Below are positions 33,558 through 41,800 of a stretch of 64,000 nucleotides of DNA, in pieces (position 1 is the first letter of the stretch; every line of letters begins with the position of its first letter). Both the position numbers and the translations under genes were made by a program. Source of the DNA: JAKVBK01 sp022447275 (GTDB taxonomy: Bacteria; Pseudomonadota; Alphaproteobacteria; Rhodobacterales; Rhodobacteraceae); assembly GCA_047125605.1 (NCBI GenBank), contig CP138932.1, positions 1,426,001 through 1,490,000 of the forward strand, given 5' to 3'. The notes beneath the pieces were generated by a model. That model ran no database searches. It saw only the letters and a program-made list of their open reading frames with translations, and had not been told where the DNA came from.

Positions 33558-35830
33558 CGCGCGATGCGCTGAGCTGGGCGCTGTCGGCAATGGTGGCGGG
33601 CGCAGCGCATCTGGGGCTTGCCCTGTTCATACTGGACCGGATCCCGCCAAGCGCGCCTCCCCCACCAGAAACCGAAATCATGGTGGATATGATCAAGGTC
33701 GGGCAGGCACAGGCACAACAACCTGCACAGGCCTCTGCCGCTGCCCAGGCGGCCACGGGCGCTGCTGTAGAGGCACAGGCAGACAACGCTGACGGCGCAC
33801 AAGCAGACAGTGCAGAGGCCGCCGCAAGCGAGACCGCGCAGGCGGCAGAGACGGACGGTGCCTCCAGTGCTGCGCTCGAAACTACCAGTGTCGCAGCAGA
33901 AACGGACAGCACCGCAGCACAACCCGAGCAACCCGTGGCAGATCGCGTCGCCGAGCAAGCCCTACAGGCCGTTGCAACGCCTACCGAGACAGCCCAGTCT
34001 GCCGCCTGGCAACAAGACACTGGCCCCGCGCCCACAGCAGAGCCGGCAAGCGCGGGCCAAGCCCGTGCGGCCACCACACTCCGACAGACCGTCGCAACGG
34101 TGGATGCGCGCACAGTCCGCACCCCCTCCCCCCCCTCTGCGCGGGCGGCTCCTGCAGCGTCCAACCAACGGATCATCACAGGCATCGCCGAAGCAGACAT
34201 CCCGCAGAAGGCAGCGGCCACACCGCTGGCGACCACGCCAACGCCCAGCACATTCGTGGGGCCCACCACATCTGCTGCCCCAGTGCTTGCACCCGCGCCG
34301 TCCCCGCCGACGGCCACAACGATCGCCCCCTCCCCGTCCGGGGGCTCTTCCACCGCATTTTCCCCTGCGCCCAGCGCCCAGACGGGCACCGTCAGCGCGG
34401 TCGCGGTGCCGTCTGCGACCGCTGCGCCATCCACAGCGCCAGCAGCAAAAGTGACCGCCCCCAGTGCACCGGCAGCCCCGGCGCCTGCCCAGATTTTGGA
34501 AGACCAGCCAGCGACGACCGCAGCACAGGCCTTATCCGTTTCGCGCGTTCCAGCCTTTGTAGAACTTGCCGTGGCCGAGCCAACGGATCAGGTACGCTAC
34601 GGTGCCATTGTCGACTACCTGCGCGACTATCGGGCCGATACCGCCTGCTTTGCCGCGCTGCCCACCGTCTCTGGCGTGAGTGGCGCGCTCGAGTTGGATA
34701 CGTTCGGCCTCCAAGGCGACACTCTTGCCAGCTTTACCGAAGAGCTGGCGCGAGAAGCAGGCCTAACGCCCACCACCTACCAGCGTGAAATTACGGCGGC
34801 ACAATGCGCAGCCCTACGATTTGTAACCGGCTTGCGCGACTATCCAGCCTTTTCCCTGACAATCGATCTGGAACAGCGCGACATCCCCCAACAGGGCTAT
34901 CTGATTGGCGATATCCGCCATTTTGGGGACAGGATCGTGCACCTCCTGCTGGTCGACGATGCAGGCAATGTGCTGGTTCTGGATGGTTTCCTGCGCGATC
35001 AAGATGCTGCGCAACATTTTGAGGTTGGCCCTCTGACGCAAACGGTAGAGGGGGTCGTCACCCAACAGCTTCTTTTTGCGCTTGCGCTACCCGATACTTT
35101 GCCAGTTCTGGAAGCCGCTGTTGCCGCCGGTGCCATGCCCGCCGAGAAATTTTTCGCGCGCCTTGCTACCGAATTGACCCCCGAGCTTGAAGCTGCGACA
35201 GGACTTGGCCTTGTGGCCTTTGCGGTGGGCGAAAACTATGCAATGCCGGTCTGTACCCACACAGAGATACTGTCGGTCACGGAATCTGATATCGAGATTG
35301 AAGGTTATAGTACCACCGCTGAACCCTTCATACGGATGCTCGACGATTTCCAGCGCGACAACGGGATTCAGCCGTCCATTGGCGTGCGGATTGTAACTGA
35401 TCGGCAATGCCCAGCGGTGACCTTCCTGCACCAGCTTGCTAGAACTGACTACGTGCAACCCAAACTCAGCCTCGATGCGGATGTGTTGGCCTCTGGGTCT
35501 GTCTTGACCGGACAGATAACCGATGTGAATGATCGCGAAATCTGGTTCATCCTGGTAGATCAACGTGGCCGCTTTTACGATATCACCGGCCTGCTTCTGC
35601 CCCGCGACGATGGCAGCTACAGGTTCGGTATCCAGTTGCAAGGCGCCTCTGAGAATGCGGAGCCGCAACCTCAGATGTTAATTGCTGTCGCAAGTGATCG
35701 TCCATTGGAGACACGCACGACGCGGACGGAGCGGATCGACGATATCACTGCCTTGCTTCAGGCCGAAATCGCCCAGAAAGGGATCAAGGCCAGCGCTTCG
35801 GCTGCTTATTTCCGACTGCAAAACGAATAG
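33554..35830 (+). CDS. TonB-like energy transducer with two T6SS-kinase-type periplasmic domains
   Basis: A 758-residue inner-membrane protein. A single N-terminal helix (about 8-28) carries His19, comparable to the TonB His that couples to ExbBD. Next is a long Ala/Gln/Pro/Thr-rich linker to about residue 305. Then come two related cysteine-paired domains, D1 (about 307-559) and D2 (560-758). Both share a C...C pair, an FxxGLxDY- or FLHQLARTDY-type stretch and LLVDDAGNVLVLDGFL- or ILVDQRGRFYDITGLL-type strands. It has no TonB C-terminal domain. D2 is the same as the end of the PpkA kinase at 196 of 199 positions. A weak hairpin (35835-35853) follows the stop. This looks like a sensor or effector arm driven by the ExbBDD complex and linked to T6SS control. 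Confidence 0.85.
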   Translation: MTRDALSWALSAMVAGAAHLGLALFILDRIPPSAPPPPETEIMVDMIKVGQAQAQQPAQASAAAQAATGAAVEAQADNADGAQADSAEAAASETAQAAETDGASSAALETTSVAAETDSTAAQPEQPVADRVAEQALQAVATPTETAQSAAWQQDTGPAPTAEPASAGQARAATTLRQTVATVDARTVRTPSPPSARAAPAASNQRIITGIAEADIPQKAAATPLATTPTPSTFVGPTTSAAPVLAPAPSPPTATTIAPSPSGGSSTAFSPAPSAQTGTVSAVAVPSATAAPSTAPAAKVTAPSAPAAPAPAQILEDQPATTAAQALSVSRVPAFVELAVAEPTDQVRYGAIVDYLRDYRADTACFAALPTVSGVSGALELDTFGLQGDTLASFTEELAREAGLTPTTYQREITAAQCAALRFVTGLRDYPAFSLTIDLEQRDIPQQGYLIGDIRHFGDRIVHLLLVDDAGNVLVLDGFLRDQDAAQHFEVGPLTQTVEGVVTQQLLFALALPDTLPVLEAAVAAGAMPAEKFFARLATELTPELEAATGLGLVAFAVGENYAMPVCTHTEILSVTESDIEIEGYSTTAEPFIRMLDDFQRDNGIQPSIGVRIVTDRQCPAVTFLHQLARTDYVQPKLSLDADVLASGSVLTGQITDVNDREIWFILVDQRGRFYDITGLLLPRDDGSYRFGIQLQGASENAEPQPQMLIAVASDRPLETRTTRTERIDDITALLQAEIAQKGIKASASAAYFRLQNE
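34472..35231 (+). repeat. Domain-1 DNA copy, plus strand (760 bp)
   Basis: This 760-bp segment of the TonB-like gene encodes D1. It has an inverted copy of equal length at 35915-36674 with scattered differences (ATT/ATP, RADTAC/RAKSAC and similar). It ends in GGGCG, which is also the edge of the palindrome at the copy's junction. Confidence 0.9.
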
Positions 35831-35919
35831 GTTCGGGCCGGCAGATCTGGCCCTTAGGCTCTCAGCTGAAATGTGAGGCTGCGCGCAAAATGTCTCGGCA
35901 AAGCGCTTAGGGCGCGCCC
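35230..35919 (+). repeat. Domain-2 plus tail DNA copy, plus strand (690 bp)
   Basis: This 690-bp segment encodes D2, the stop codon and about 89 noncoding bases, and ends at the palindrome GGGCGCGCCC (35910-35919). An inverted copy of equal length lies at 36675-37364 inside and after the kinase gene. The two are nearly identical, so duplication or gene conversion was recent. Confidence 0.92.
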
Positions 35920-36674
35920 ACCGCAAAGGCCACAAGGCCAAGCCCTGTCGCAGCTTCAAACTCGGGGGTCAATTCGGTAGCAAGGCGCGCGAAAAATTTC
36001 TCGGCGGCCATGGCACCGGCGGCAACAGCGGCTTCCAGAACTGGCAAAGTATCGGGTAGCGCAAGCGCAAAAAGAAGCTGTTGGGTGACGACCCCCTCTA
36101 CCGTTTGCGTCAGAGGGCCAACCTCAAAATGTTGCGCAGCATCTTGATCGCGCAGGAAACCATCCAGAACCAGCACATTGCCTGCATCGTCGACCAGCAG
36201 GAGGTGCACGATCCTGTCCCCAAAATGGCGGATATCGCCAATCAGATAGCCCTGTTGGGGGATGTCGCGCTGTTCCAGATCGATTGTCAGGGAAAAGGCT
36301 GGATAGTCGCGCAAGCCGGTTACAAATCGCAGGGCCGCGCATTGTGCCGCCTTAATTTCACGCTGGTAGGTCGCGGGCGTTGGGCCTGTTTCTCGCGCCA
36401 GCCCTTCGGTAAACCGGGCAAGAGTGTCGCCTTGGAGGCCGAACGTATCCAGCTCGAGCGCGCTACTCACGCCAGAGACGGTGGGCAGCGCGGCAAAGCA
36501 GGCGGATTTGGCCCGATAGTCGCGCAGGTAGTCGACAATGGCACCGTAGCGTACCTGATCCGTTGGCTCGGCCACGGCAAGTTCTACAAAGGCCGGAACG
36601 CGCGAAATGGATAAGGCCTGTGCTGCGGGCGTCGCTGGCTGGTCTTCCAAAATCTGGGCAGGCGCCGGGGCTGC
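35907..36674 (-). pseudogene. Orphan inverted copy of TonB-like domain 1
   Basis: About 247 codons that match residues 311-559 of the TonB-like protein, without the membrane helix or linker and without a signal peptide. It reads ...AFAVGAP and stops at once, because D1 is joined directly to GGGCGCGCCC and then TAA. The reading frame is intact and no ribosome binding site is evident. It is best read as a duplicated gene fragment, not a working gene, unless DNA inversion joins it to the TonB-like gene. Confidence 0.8.
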
Positions 36675-37364
36675 GGGCGCGCCCTAAGCGCCTTGCCGAG
36701 ACGTTTTGCGCGCAGCCTCACATTTCAGCTGAGAGCCTAAGGGCCAGATCTGCCGGCCCGAACCTATTCGTTTTGCAGTCGGAAATAAGCAGCCGAAGCG
36801 CTGGCCTTGATCCCTTTCTGGGCGATTTCGGCCTGAAGCAAGGCAGTGATATCGTCGATCCGCTCCGTCCGCGTCGTGCGTGTCTCCAATGGACGATCAC
36901 TTGCGACAGCAATTAACATCTGAGGTTGCGGCTCCGCATTCTCAGAGGCGCCTTGCAACTGGATACCGAACCTGTAGCTGCCATCGTCGCGGGGCAGAAG
37001 CAGGCCGGTGATATCGTAAAAGCGGCCACGTTGATCTACCAGGATGAACCAGATTTCGCGATCATTCACATCGGTTATCTGTCCGGTCAAGGCAGACCCA
37101 AAGGCCAACACATCCGCATCGAGGCTGAGTTTGGGTTGCACGTAGTCAGTTCTGGCAAGCTGGTGCAGGAAGGTCACCGCTGGGCATTGCCGATCAGTTA
37201 CAATCCGCACGCCAATGGACGGCTGAATCCCGTTGTCGCGCTGGAAATCGGCGAGCATCCGTATGAAGGGTTCAGCGGTGGTACTATAACCTTCGATCTC
37301 GATATCAGATTCCGTGACCGACAGTATCTCTGTGTGGGTACAGACCGGCATTGCATAGTTTTCG
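36675..37364 (-). repeat. Domain-2 plus tail DNA copy, minus strand (690 bp)
   Basis: The inverted partner of 35230-35919. It begins exactly at CGAAAACTATG, where it is joined to the kinase sequence, and ends at the palindrome GGGCGCGCCC (36675-36684). Together with the inverted D1 copy the order on the minus strand is D2-tail-D1, a circular permutation of the plus-strand order D1-D2-tail. Confidence 0.92.
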
Positions 37365-39628
37365 ATCCAAGCCACACGCGCCGCTACAACAGCCAAAGAG
37401 TTATCCACGTTGGTTCCGGTCTGACTGTTAGAGACCGCACCGTTGCCCGTTTCCGTTCCCGGGTCAGCAACATCACCACTGCCGTTTTCAACGGAATCTT
37501 CCTCGACAGGTGGCACGCCAATTGCGGCGATGCGTACGGTGCCTTGATCCGAGCGCCCGCTGCCATCCGACACCGTGTAGGTAAAGCTGCTTTCCAATCG
37601 CGCTCCAGCATCTGGACGGGGCTCCAGCCCCACTGGATCGAAGGTGAAGCTACCGTTGGAAAGCACCCGCACGGTGGCACCTGTTTGCAGTGTGACAGGC
37701 CCTTCGCCCAGCGGTTCGCCGTTGATCAGCGTCACCTCTAGGGGGGCGCCGTTGCCATCTGTGTCCGCACCTAAGCCGGCCGTATCATCACTGATAAGAT
37801 TGCCAGTCAGCTGTCTGTCAGACGGGGTCGAATAAGTATTGTCGGTTGCGACAGGCGCTTCGCCGACCCCATTGATGGTGATCGTCACGGTTGCAGGCGC
37901 GGAATTCGGCCCCTCGGCCACGGCCGCTTGGTAGGTGAAGATATCGGTCGCAGTTTGCCCCCAGTCAACCGTGTCAAACGCGCCCGCCGGATCATAGCTG
38001 AAGCTGCCATCCGGAGCGATGCGCACCGATGCTCCTGAGGCAAGTACGAGCGCTTTTCCAACATTTTCGGACGCGCCATTGACGGCGACCACCGACAATG
38101 TGCCGCCAGTCTCGGGCGCAACGTCGTTGGCCAAAACCTGACCGGTGACGGTGCCATCCGCATCCAGCGCAGCGACATCATTTGCCAGCACAGGCGGCGC
38201 AGGTGGCGCACCATCGAACAGCCCCGCCATGTAGGCGCCACCACCACCGCCCAAAAGCAAAAGCACAGCAAGGATCGGCACCAAAGAAGATTTTTTCTTC
38301 TCCTCAGGCGCAATTGCTGCCGGTTCGGGCGCGGCCGGCGCAGGCGCAACCGGCTGGGCAGCATTTCCGAAGGGGCTGTCTTCATCGTTGCCCAATGGCG
38401 CCGATGCATCACTGGGCACCATCATGGCGTTTGGCGCCTCTGCCGAAGCCGGTGGAACACTGGCAGGCGGAACGCTTCCGCGACCAGGCAATGCGATCTG
38501 CGTTGCATCCGAGTTGGGGCCCGCAACTGCAGTCCCGAACGCATCTAGAGGTGGCGCAGAGAACGCTCCATCAACGGGCATGGATGTCGGGGATTGGCTC
38601 GGCTGGGATTTACTTGGTGGCGCGGTGCTGCCCTGTTTCAGATCCCAGCTGGTGGGCGGTTGGCTCGATACTGCGTCTTCCTCGAGAGTCATTGCGCGCG
38701 GCGGGATCGTGGCTGCTCCGCCAGATGCTGCCGCAATGAATTGCGGAATCACAGCAGGGTTTTCGAGGGCCTCAGATACCTGCGCCATGCTTTCTGGCCG
38801 GTTGGCAGGATCGGGTTGCAACATCCATGATAGCAGCGGCCGCATCGACTTTGGCACACCAGAGAGATCAGGCACGGAGGAACGTTTGTCCATCGCATCC
38901 GGGATGCTTTCCCCCATCTCGAGCGCTTGCCCCGCCAAACACGCAACGGCGACCAATCCGAGCGAGTATATATCGGACCTTCCGGTAACGATGCCTTTGT
39001 AGAGGAAAAGCTGTTCCGGAGAGACGTAGTTGTATTTGCCCGCAAAACGATCGCCGAGCACCGTCTTGCCGTGCTTGGTTTCTGTTCCCGACTTGGCAAT
39101 CCCGAAATCGATGATCTTGGCATGGCTGATCATCCCGTCTTGCACGATGATATTGTCCGGGCTTAGGTCCCGGTGAACGACGCCAAGATCATGCGCCCGC
39201 TGAAGACCAGGCGCTATCCGCGCGAGCAACCCCCGCACGTCTGCTTCGCTGAGCGGGGCTTCCGCGATAATGTCCCCAAGGGGGCGCCCCTCAACAAATT
39301 CCATCACCAGGCAGGCCCGCTTCAAAATCGGGTCCTTGGTAAAAATGTGATAGCGAACAATGGCTTCATGGTTCAGATCTCCAAGGATCGTCGCCTCACG
39401 CTGAAACAGTGAAAGGATTGTTTCATCCTCAGCCAACTCGGCCAAGACGATCTTGATAGCCACAGACTGGTTGGTGTGGATGTTTTCGCCACGGTAGACT
39501 TCACCCATGCCCCCGGCTGCAATCATTTCGGTGATCGCATATGTGCCGATGATCTGTGTGCCCGTGGGCACACCTTGGGTGTGCTCTTCACCTGCTTCAG
39601 CGCGTTTGTTTTCGTCTTCCGACGCCAT
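36764..39628 (-). CDS. ppkA: PpkA-like Ser/Thr kinase with cadherin-like repeats and a TonB-like C-terminal domain
   Basis: A 954-residue Hanks-type kinase: glycine loop IAAGGMGEVYRG, Lys59, HRD (152-154), DFG (174-176) and SPE (203-205) are all intact. A proline-rich linker leads to one membrane helix (447-468). The periplasmic part has two VCBS or cadherin-like units (about 475-735, for example VLANDVAPETGGTLSVVAVN), a short linker and then D2 (756-954), 196 of 199 identical to the TonB-like end. The joint is abrupt (AARVAWI|ENYAMPVC); the native helix before it looks like the one that precedes D1 in the TonB-like protein, so the original C-terminal part was probably replaced. It should phosphorylate Fha and be opposed by PppA. 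Confidence 0.9.
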   Translation of the reverse strand: MASEDENKRAEAGEEHTQGVPTGTQIIGTYAITEMIAAGGMGEVYRGENIHTNQSVAIKIVLAELAEDETILSLFQREATILGDLNHEAIVRYHIFTKDPILKRACLVMEFVEGRPLGDIIAEAPLSEADVRGLLARIAPGLQRAHDLGVVHRDLSPDNIIVQDGMISHAKIIDFGIAKSGTETKHGKTVLGDRFAGKYNYVSPEQLFLYKGIVTGRSDIYSLGLVAVACLAGQALEMGESIPDAMDKRSSVPDLSGVPKSMRPLLSWMLQPDPANRPESMAQVSEALENPAVIPQFIAAASGGAATIPPRAMTLEEDAVSSQPPTSWDLKQGSTAPPSKSQPSQSPTSMPVDGAFSAPPLDAFGTAVAGPNSDATQIALPGRGSVPPASVPPASAEAPNAMMVPSDASAPLGNDEDSPFGNAAQPVAPAPAAPEPAAIAPEEKKKSSLVPILAVLLLLGGGGGAYMAGLFDGAPPAPPVLANDVAALDADGTVTGQVLANDVAPETGGTLSVVAVNGASENVGKALVLASGASVRIAPDGSFSYDPAGAFDTVDWGQTATDIFTYQAAVAEGPNSAPATVTITINGVGEAPVATDNTYSTPSDRQLTGNLISDDTAGLGADTDGNGAPLEVTLINGEPLGEGPVTLQTGATVRVLSNGSFTFDPVGLEPRPDAGARLESSFTYTVSDGSGRSDQGTVRIAAIGVPPVEEDSVENGSGDVADPGTETGNGAVSNSQTGTNVDNSLAVVAARVAWIENYAMPVCTHTEILSVTESDIEIEGYSTTAEPFIRMLADFQRDNGIQPSIGVRIVTDRQCPAVTFLHQLARTDYVQPKLSLDADVLAFGSALTGQITDVNDREIWFILVDQRGRFYDITGLLLPRDDGSYRFGIQLQGASENAEPQPQMLIAVASDRPLETRTTRTERIDDITALLQAEIAQKGIKASASAAYFRLQNE

Positions 39629-39659
39629 GTTGTTCCCGTTCTAAGCCTAGTTGACGCCT

Positions 39660-40436
39660 TCAGCGCCCTCTTGGCAGATCAAAGACATTGGTTGTACCAC
39701 CAGTTTCAGTCTTGTCGAACACTCGTACGACCAGCACGGTTGTATTGTCCGATGCGCCTCTCTCCAAGGTGAGATCGAGCAATATCTCGCAGGCCCTTTG
39801 CGGCTGATGCTTGCGCACCACGTCAAGCATCTCCGCATCTTCCACATGCGCGTTCAATCCATCGGAGCAAAGTATAAATGTGTCCCGATTGCGCAATGTG
39901 CCATATTTTTGATCAATCTGTACTTCCGTCGATGCGCCAACAGCCCGAGTAATGACGTTTTTGCGGTGCCACGTCTCCGCCTGCTGCTCAGAAATGACAC
40001 CTCGGTCAAGCAACTCGTTGGCTTCAGTGTGATCTCTTGAAAGCTGTCTGATTTGCCCGTCCCGGATCAAGTAGATGCGGCTATCGCCGCTCCATACGCA
40101 GGCGAAATGCTGTTCAAAGGCCAAAAGTGCAACCACTGTAGAGCCAATCGTCGCCCCTATCTCGTGAGCGCGGTTCTGAATTTGGCCATTTGCGCGCTGA
40201 AGTCTCTCGACGAACCTGGCCTGAAGGTCCGGTGCGGAGCTTGGCCTGCCAACGGATTGCAAATGCGTGACAATTGCGCCTGACGCGTAGTCACCGCCTT
40301 CATGTCCGCCCATCCCATCCGCCACAACCCACAGCCCGCTATCAGGTTCAGTCAGAAAGTTGTCTTCGTTGTGTTCGCGCGCATGGCCCGTATGACTAAC
40401 GGCACCTGTTTCGAACCTAAAGAACTCTGAGAACAT
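39660..40436 (-). CDS. pppA: PP2C-family phosphatase (PppA)
   Basis: A 258-residue protein phosphatase. HAREHNEDNFLTEP, VVADGMGGHEGG and SDGLNAHVEDAEM place the metal-binding aspartates of the PP2C family. The ATG at 40436 is chosen as the first start that gives a normal domain edge, although its ribosome binding site is weak. It lies 31 bases upstream of ppkA and should remove the phosphate that PpkA adds, lowering T6SS activity. The longer frame to 40667 overlaps the end of tagF and has no similarity. Confidence 0.9.
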   Translation of the reverse strand: MFSEFFRFETGAVSHTGHAREHNEDNFLTEPDSGLWVVADGMGGHEGGDYASGAIVTHLQSVGRPSSAPDLQARFVERLQRANGQIQNRAHEIGATIGSTVVALLAFEQHFACVWSGDSRIYLIRDGQIRQLSRDHTEANELLDRGVISEQQAETWHRKNVITRAVGASTEVQIDQKYGTLRNRDTFILCSDGLNAHVEDAEMLDVVRKHQPQRACEILLDLTLERGASDNTTVLVVRVFDKTETGGTTNVFDLPRGR

Positions 40437-40545
40437 ATGGCTGAGGGCCCGGTTAATTGAATAATAGCTGTTGGAAGTTTGACGACGCTCCAAGCAGGGG
40501 TCAATGCCGAGCGCAACGAACGCGAGAGAACGAGGCAAAACCGCC

Positions 40546-41796
40546 CTATCGGCGTGAGAATAATCCTCGCAGAGACTTGCGCTTCTTGTCTGCCGTTTCA
40601 GGCCCAATGCCGAAGGGGCTATCCTCTTCATCAGGTAAATCTTCGTATAGAAGCACGGGTCCATCAAGAGGCGCAGCAGATGGCACTATTTCGGGCCCAT
40701 CTGCGACTTCCGATGCATCGTCCCGAACCGCGTTAAGGTCATGGGTGTCCGTTTGCTCTAGTTCGCCGCGGTCCTGCGCCAGCCCCCAGGGGTCCGACAT
40801 TGCGGAGTTTTCCGGTGTAGGGGGGCTGTCCGACGTATCGGTGGGCACCACTTGCGCGCTTTCGGACACTGCGATGCTCAAAGGTTCTTCCTGTTCCGGA
40901 AAGCTGGCTGCCTGAACTTTAAGGGCAGCGCGCTCTGCGCCTTGGTCCCGGAGTTCCTGCGAGAGCTCTGTTGGCGGGGTCGTAGCCGCCCAGCCGAGAT
41001 CCTCCTGCTGCGCGGAAGGGGCTGCCTCTTGCGCTGCCTCCGCCTGAACACCTTGGGCCTCAAAGGTATCCCATGCCTGAGAGGCCGCTATAACCGCATC
41101 GTGGGCATCAGAGGCTTTGGGCGCTTGGCGCACCGGAGGGCCAAAGCCCGTAAGCAAGGCCGTAAAACCATGCGCATCCGGCATGCCGTTTAAGGCTACC
41201 ATGGCTGGGCCAGAGAAATCATTACCAGCCGTCCACCAGTAGCTGCGGCAGCCAATGGTCAGTTGATGGTCATGGCTGCGCACATCCTCGATCAGTTGCT
41301 CCAAGCCCGCTTCACCATAGGCAAAGAAGGCCGCACGCCGGTCTTCAGCTTGCGTATAGCGCGCACCTTTCGGCAAAGGCAGCCGTTCCAAAAGCCCGTC
41401 TACATCCCCCTCAAACCGGGGGTGCCGCGCCTCGATCGCGGCCCGGTCCATTGCCGCGTACCAGCCCGCATTGCCATGTCCCGCAAGCGGGGGCGCGGGC
41501 AGGGTTTCTGCCGGACCGGTCAGAACAAATGTCAGGGGGAAGCGACGGCCCACGCGATCCACAGACGGTGCCAGAACCCCCGTAATCGGAGCCCCCATTA
41601 ATCCACCGCCGACCCAAAACCGCCACACTGAGGCACGCTCATAGACCTGCAACCATGTCTGTCCCAGTTGCTGGCGCGCACCGCCCATCGCGGCCTCAAG
41701 CCATTTCTCCCACGGAGTGAGCACTTCCGGTGGCACGCCGCGGGTCAAAAAGTCACCTCTGGCCGGGAGCTTGCCAAAAAATCCGATGCGGGGCAT
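40546..41796 (-). CDS. tagF: TagF, T6SS post-translational repressor
   Basis: A 416-residue protein. The N-terminal TagF domain (PRIGFFGKLPARGDFLTRGV, then PWEKWLEAAMGG, VWRFWVGGGL and GRRFPLTFVL) covers about 210 residues. The remaining 200 are an acidic, low-complexity tail that ends in a basic patch (KKRKSLRGLFSRR). Family members are usually about 200-250 residues, so the tail is an addition. The ATG at 41796 lies four bases after tssM. TagF represses T6SS in other systems through Fha. Confidence 0.9.
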   Translation of the reverse strand: MPRIGFFGKLPARGDFLTRGVPPEVLTPWEKWLEAAMGGARQQLGQTWLQVYERASVWRFWVGGGLMGAPITGVLAPSVDRVGRRFPLTFVLTGPAETLPAPPLAGHGNAGWYAAMDRAAIEARHPRFEGDVDGLLERLPLPKGARYTQAEDRRAAFFAYGEAGLEQLIEDVRSHDHQLTIGCRSYWWTAGNDFSGPAMVALNGMPDAHGFTALLTGFGPPVRQAPKASDAHDAVIAASQAWDTFEAQGVQAEAAQEAAPSAQQEDLGWAATTPPTELSQELRDQGAERAALKVQAASFPEQEEPLSIAVSESAQVVPTDTSDSPPTPENSAMSDPWGLAQDRGELEQTDTHDLNAVRDDASEVADGPEIVPSAAPLDGPVLLYEDLPDEEDSPFGIGPETADKKRKSLRGLFSRR

Positions 41797-41800
41797 TTGG

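Noticed and set aside
33535..34434. Open frame of 299 codons on the minus strand opposite the TonB-like linker
   Set aside because: Artefact of the Ala/Pro/Thr-rich linker composition; no start signal or family.
35907..36674. Separate gene for the 247-codon minus-strand frame
   Set aside because: It is an inverted copy of domain 1 of the TonB-like gene, lacks a leader and a ribosome binding site, and ends at the duplication junction. Listed as a pseudogene fragment.
35230..37364. Transposon or insertion sequence bounded by 690-bp inverted repeats
   Set aside because: No transposase, no target duplication, and the repeats are coding parts of two genes. It is a gene duplication, not a mobile element.
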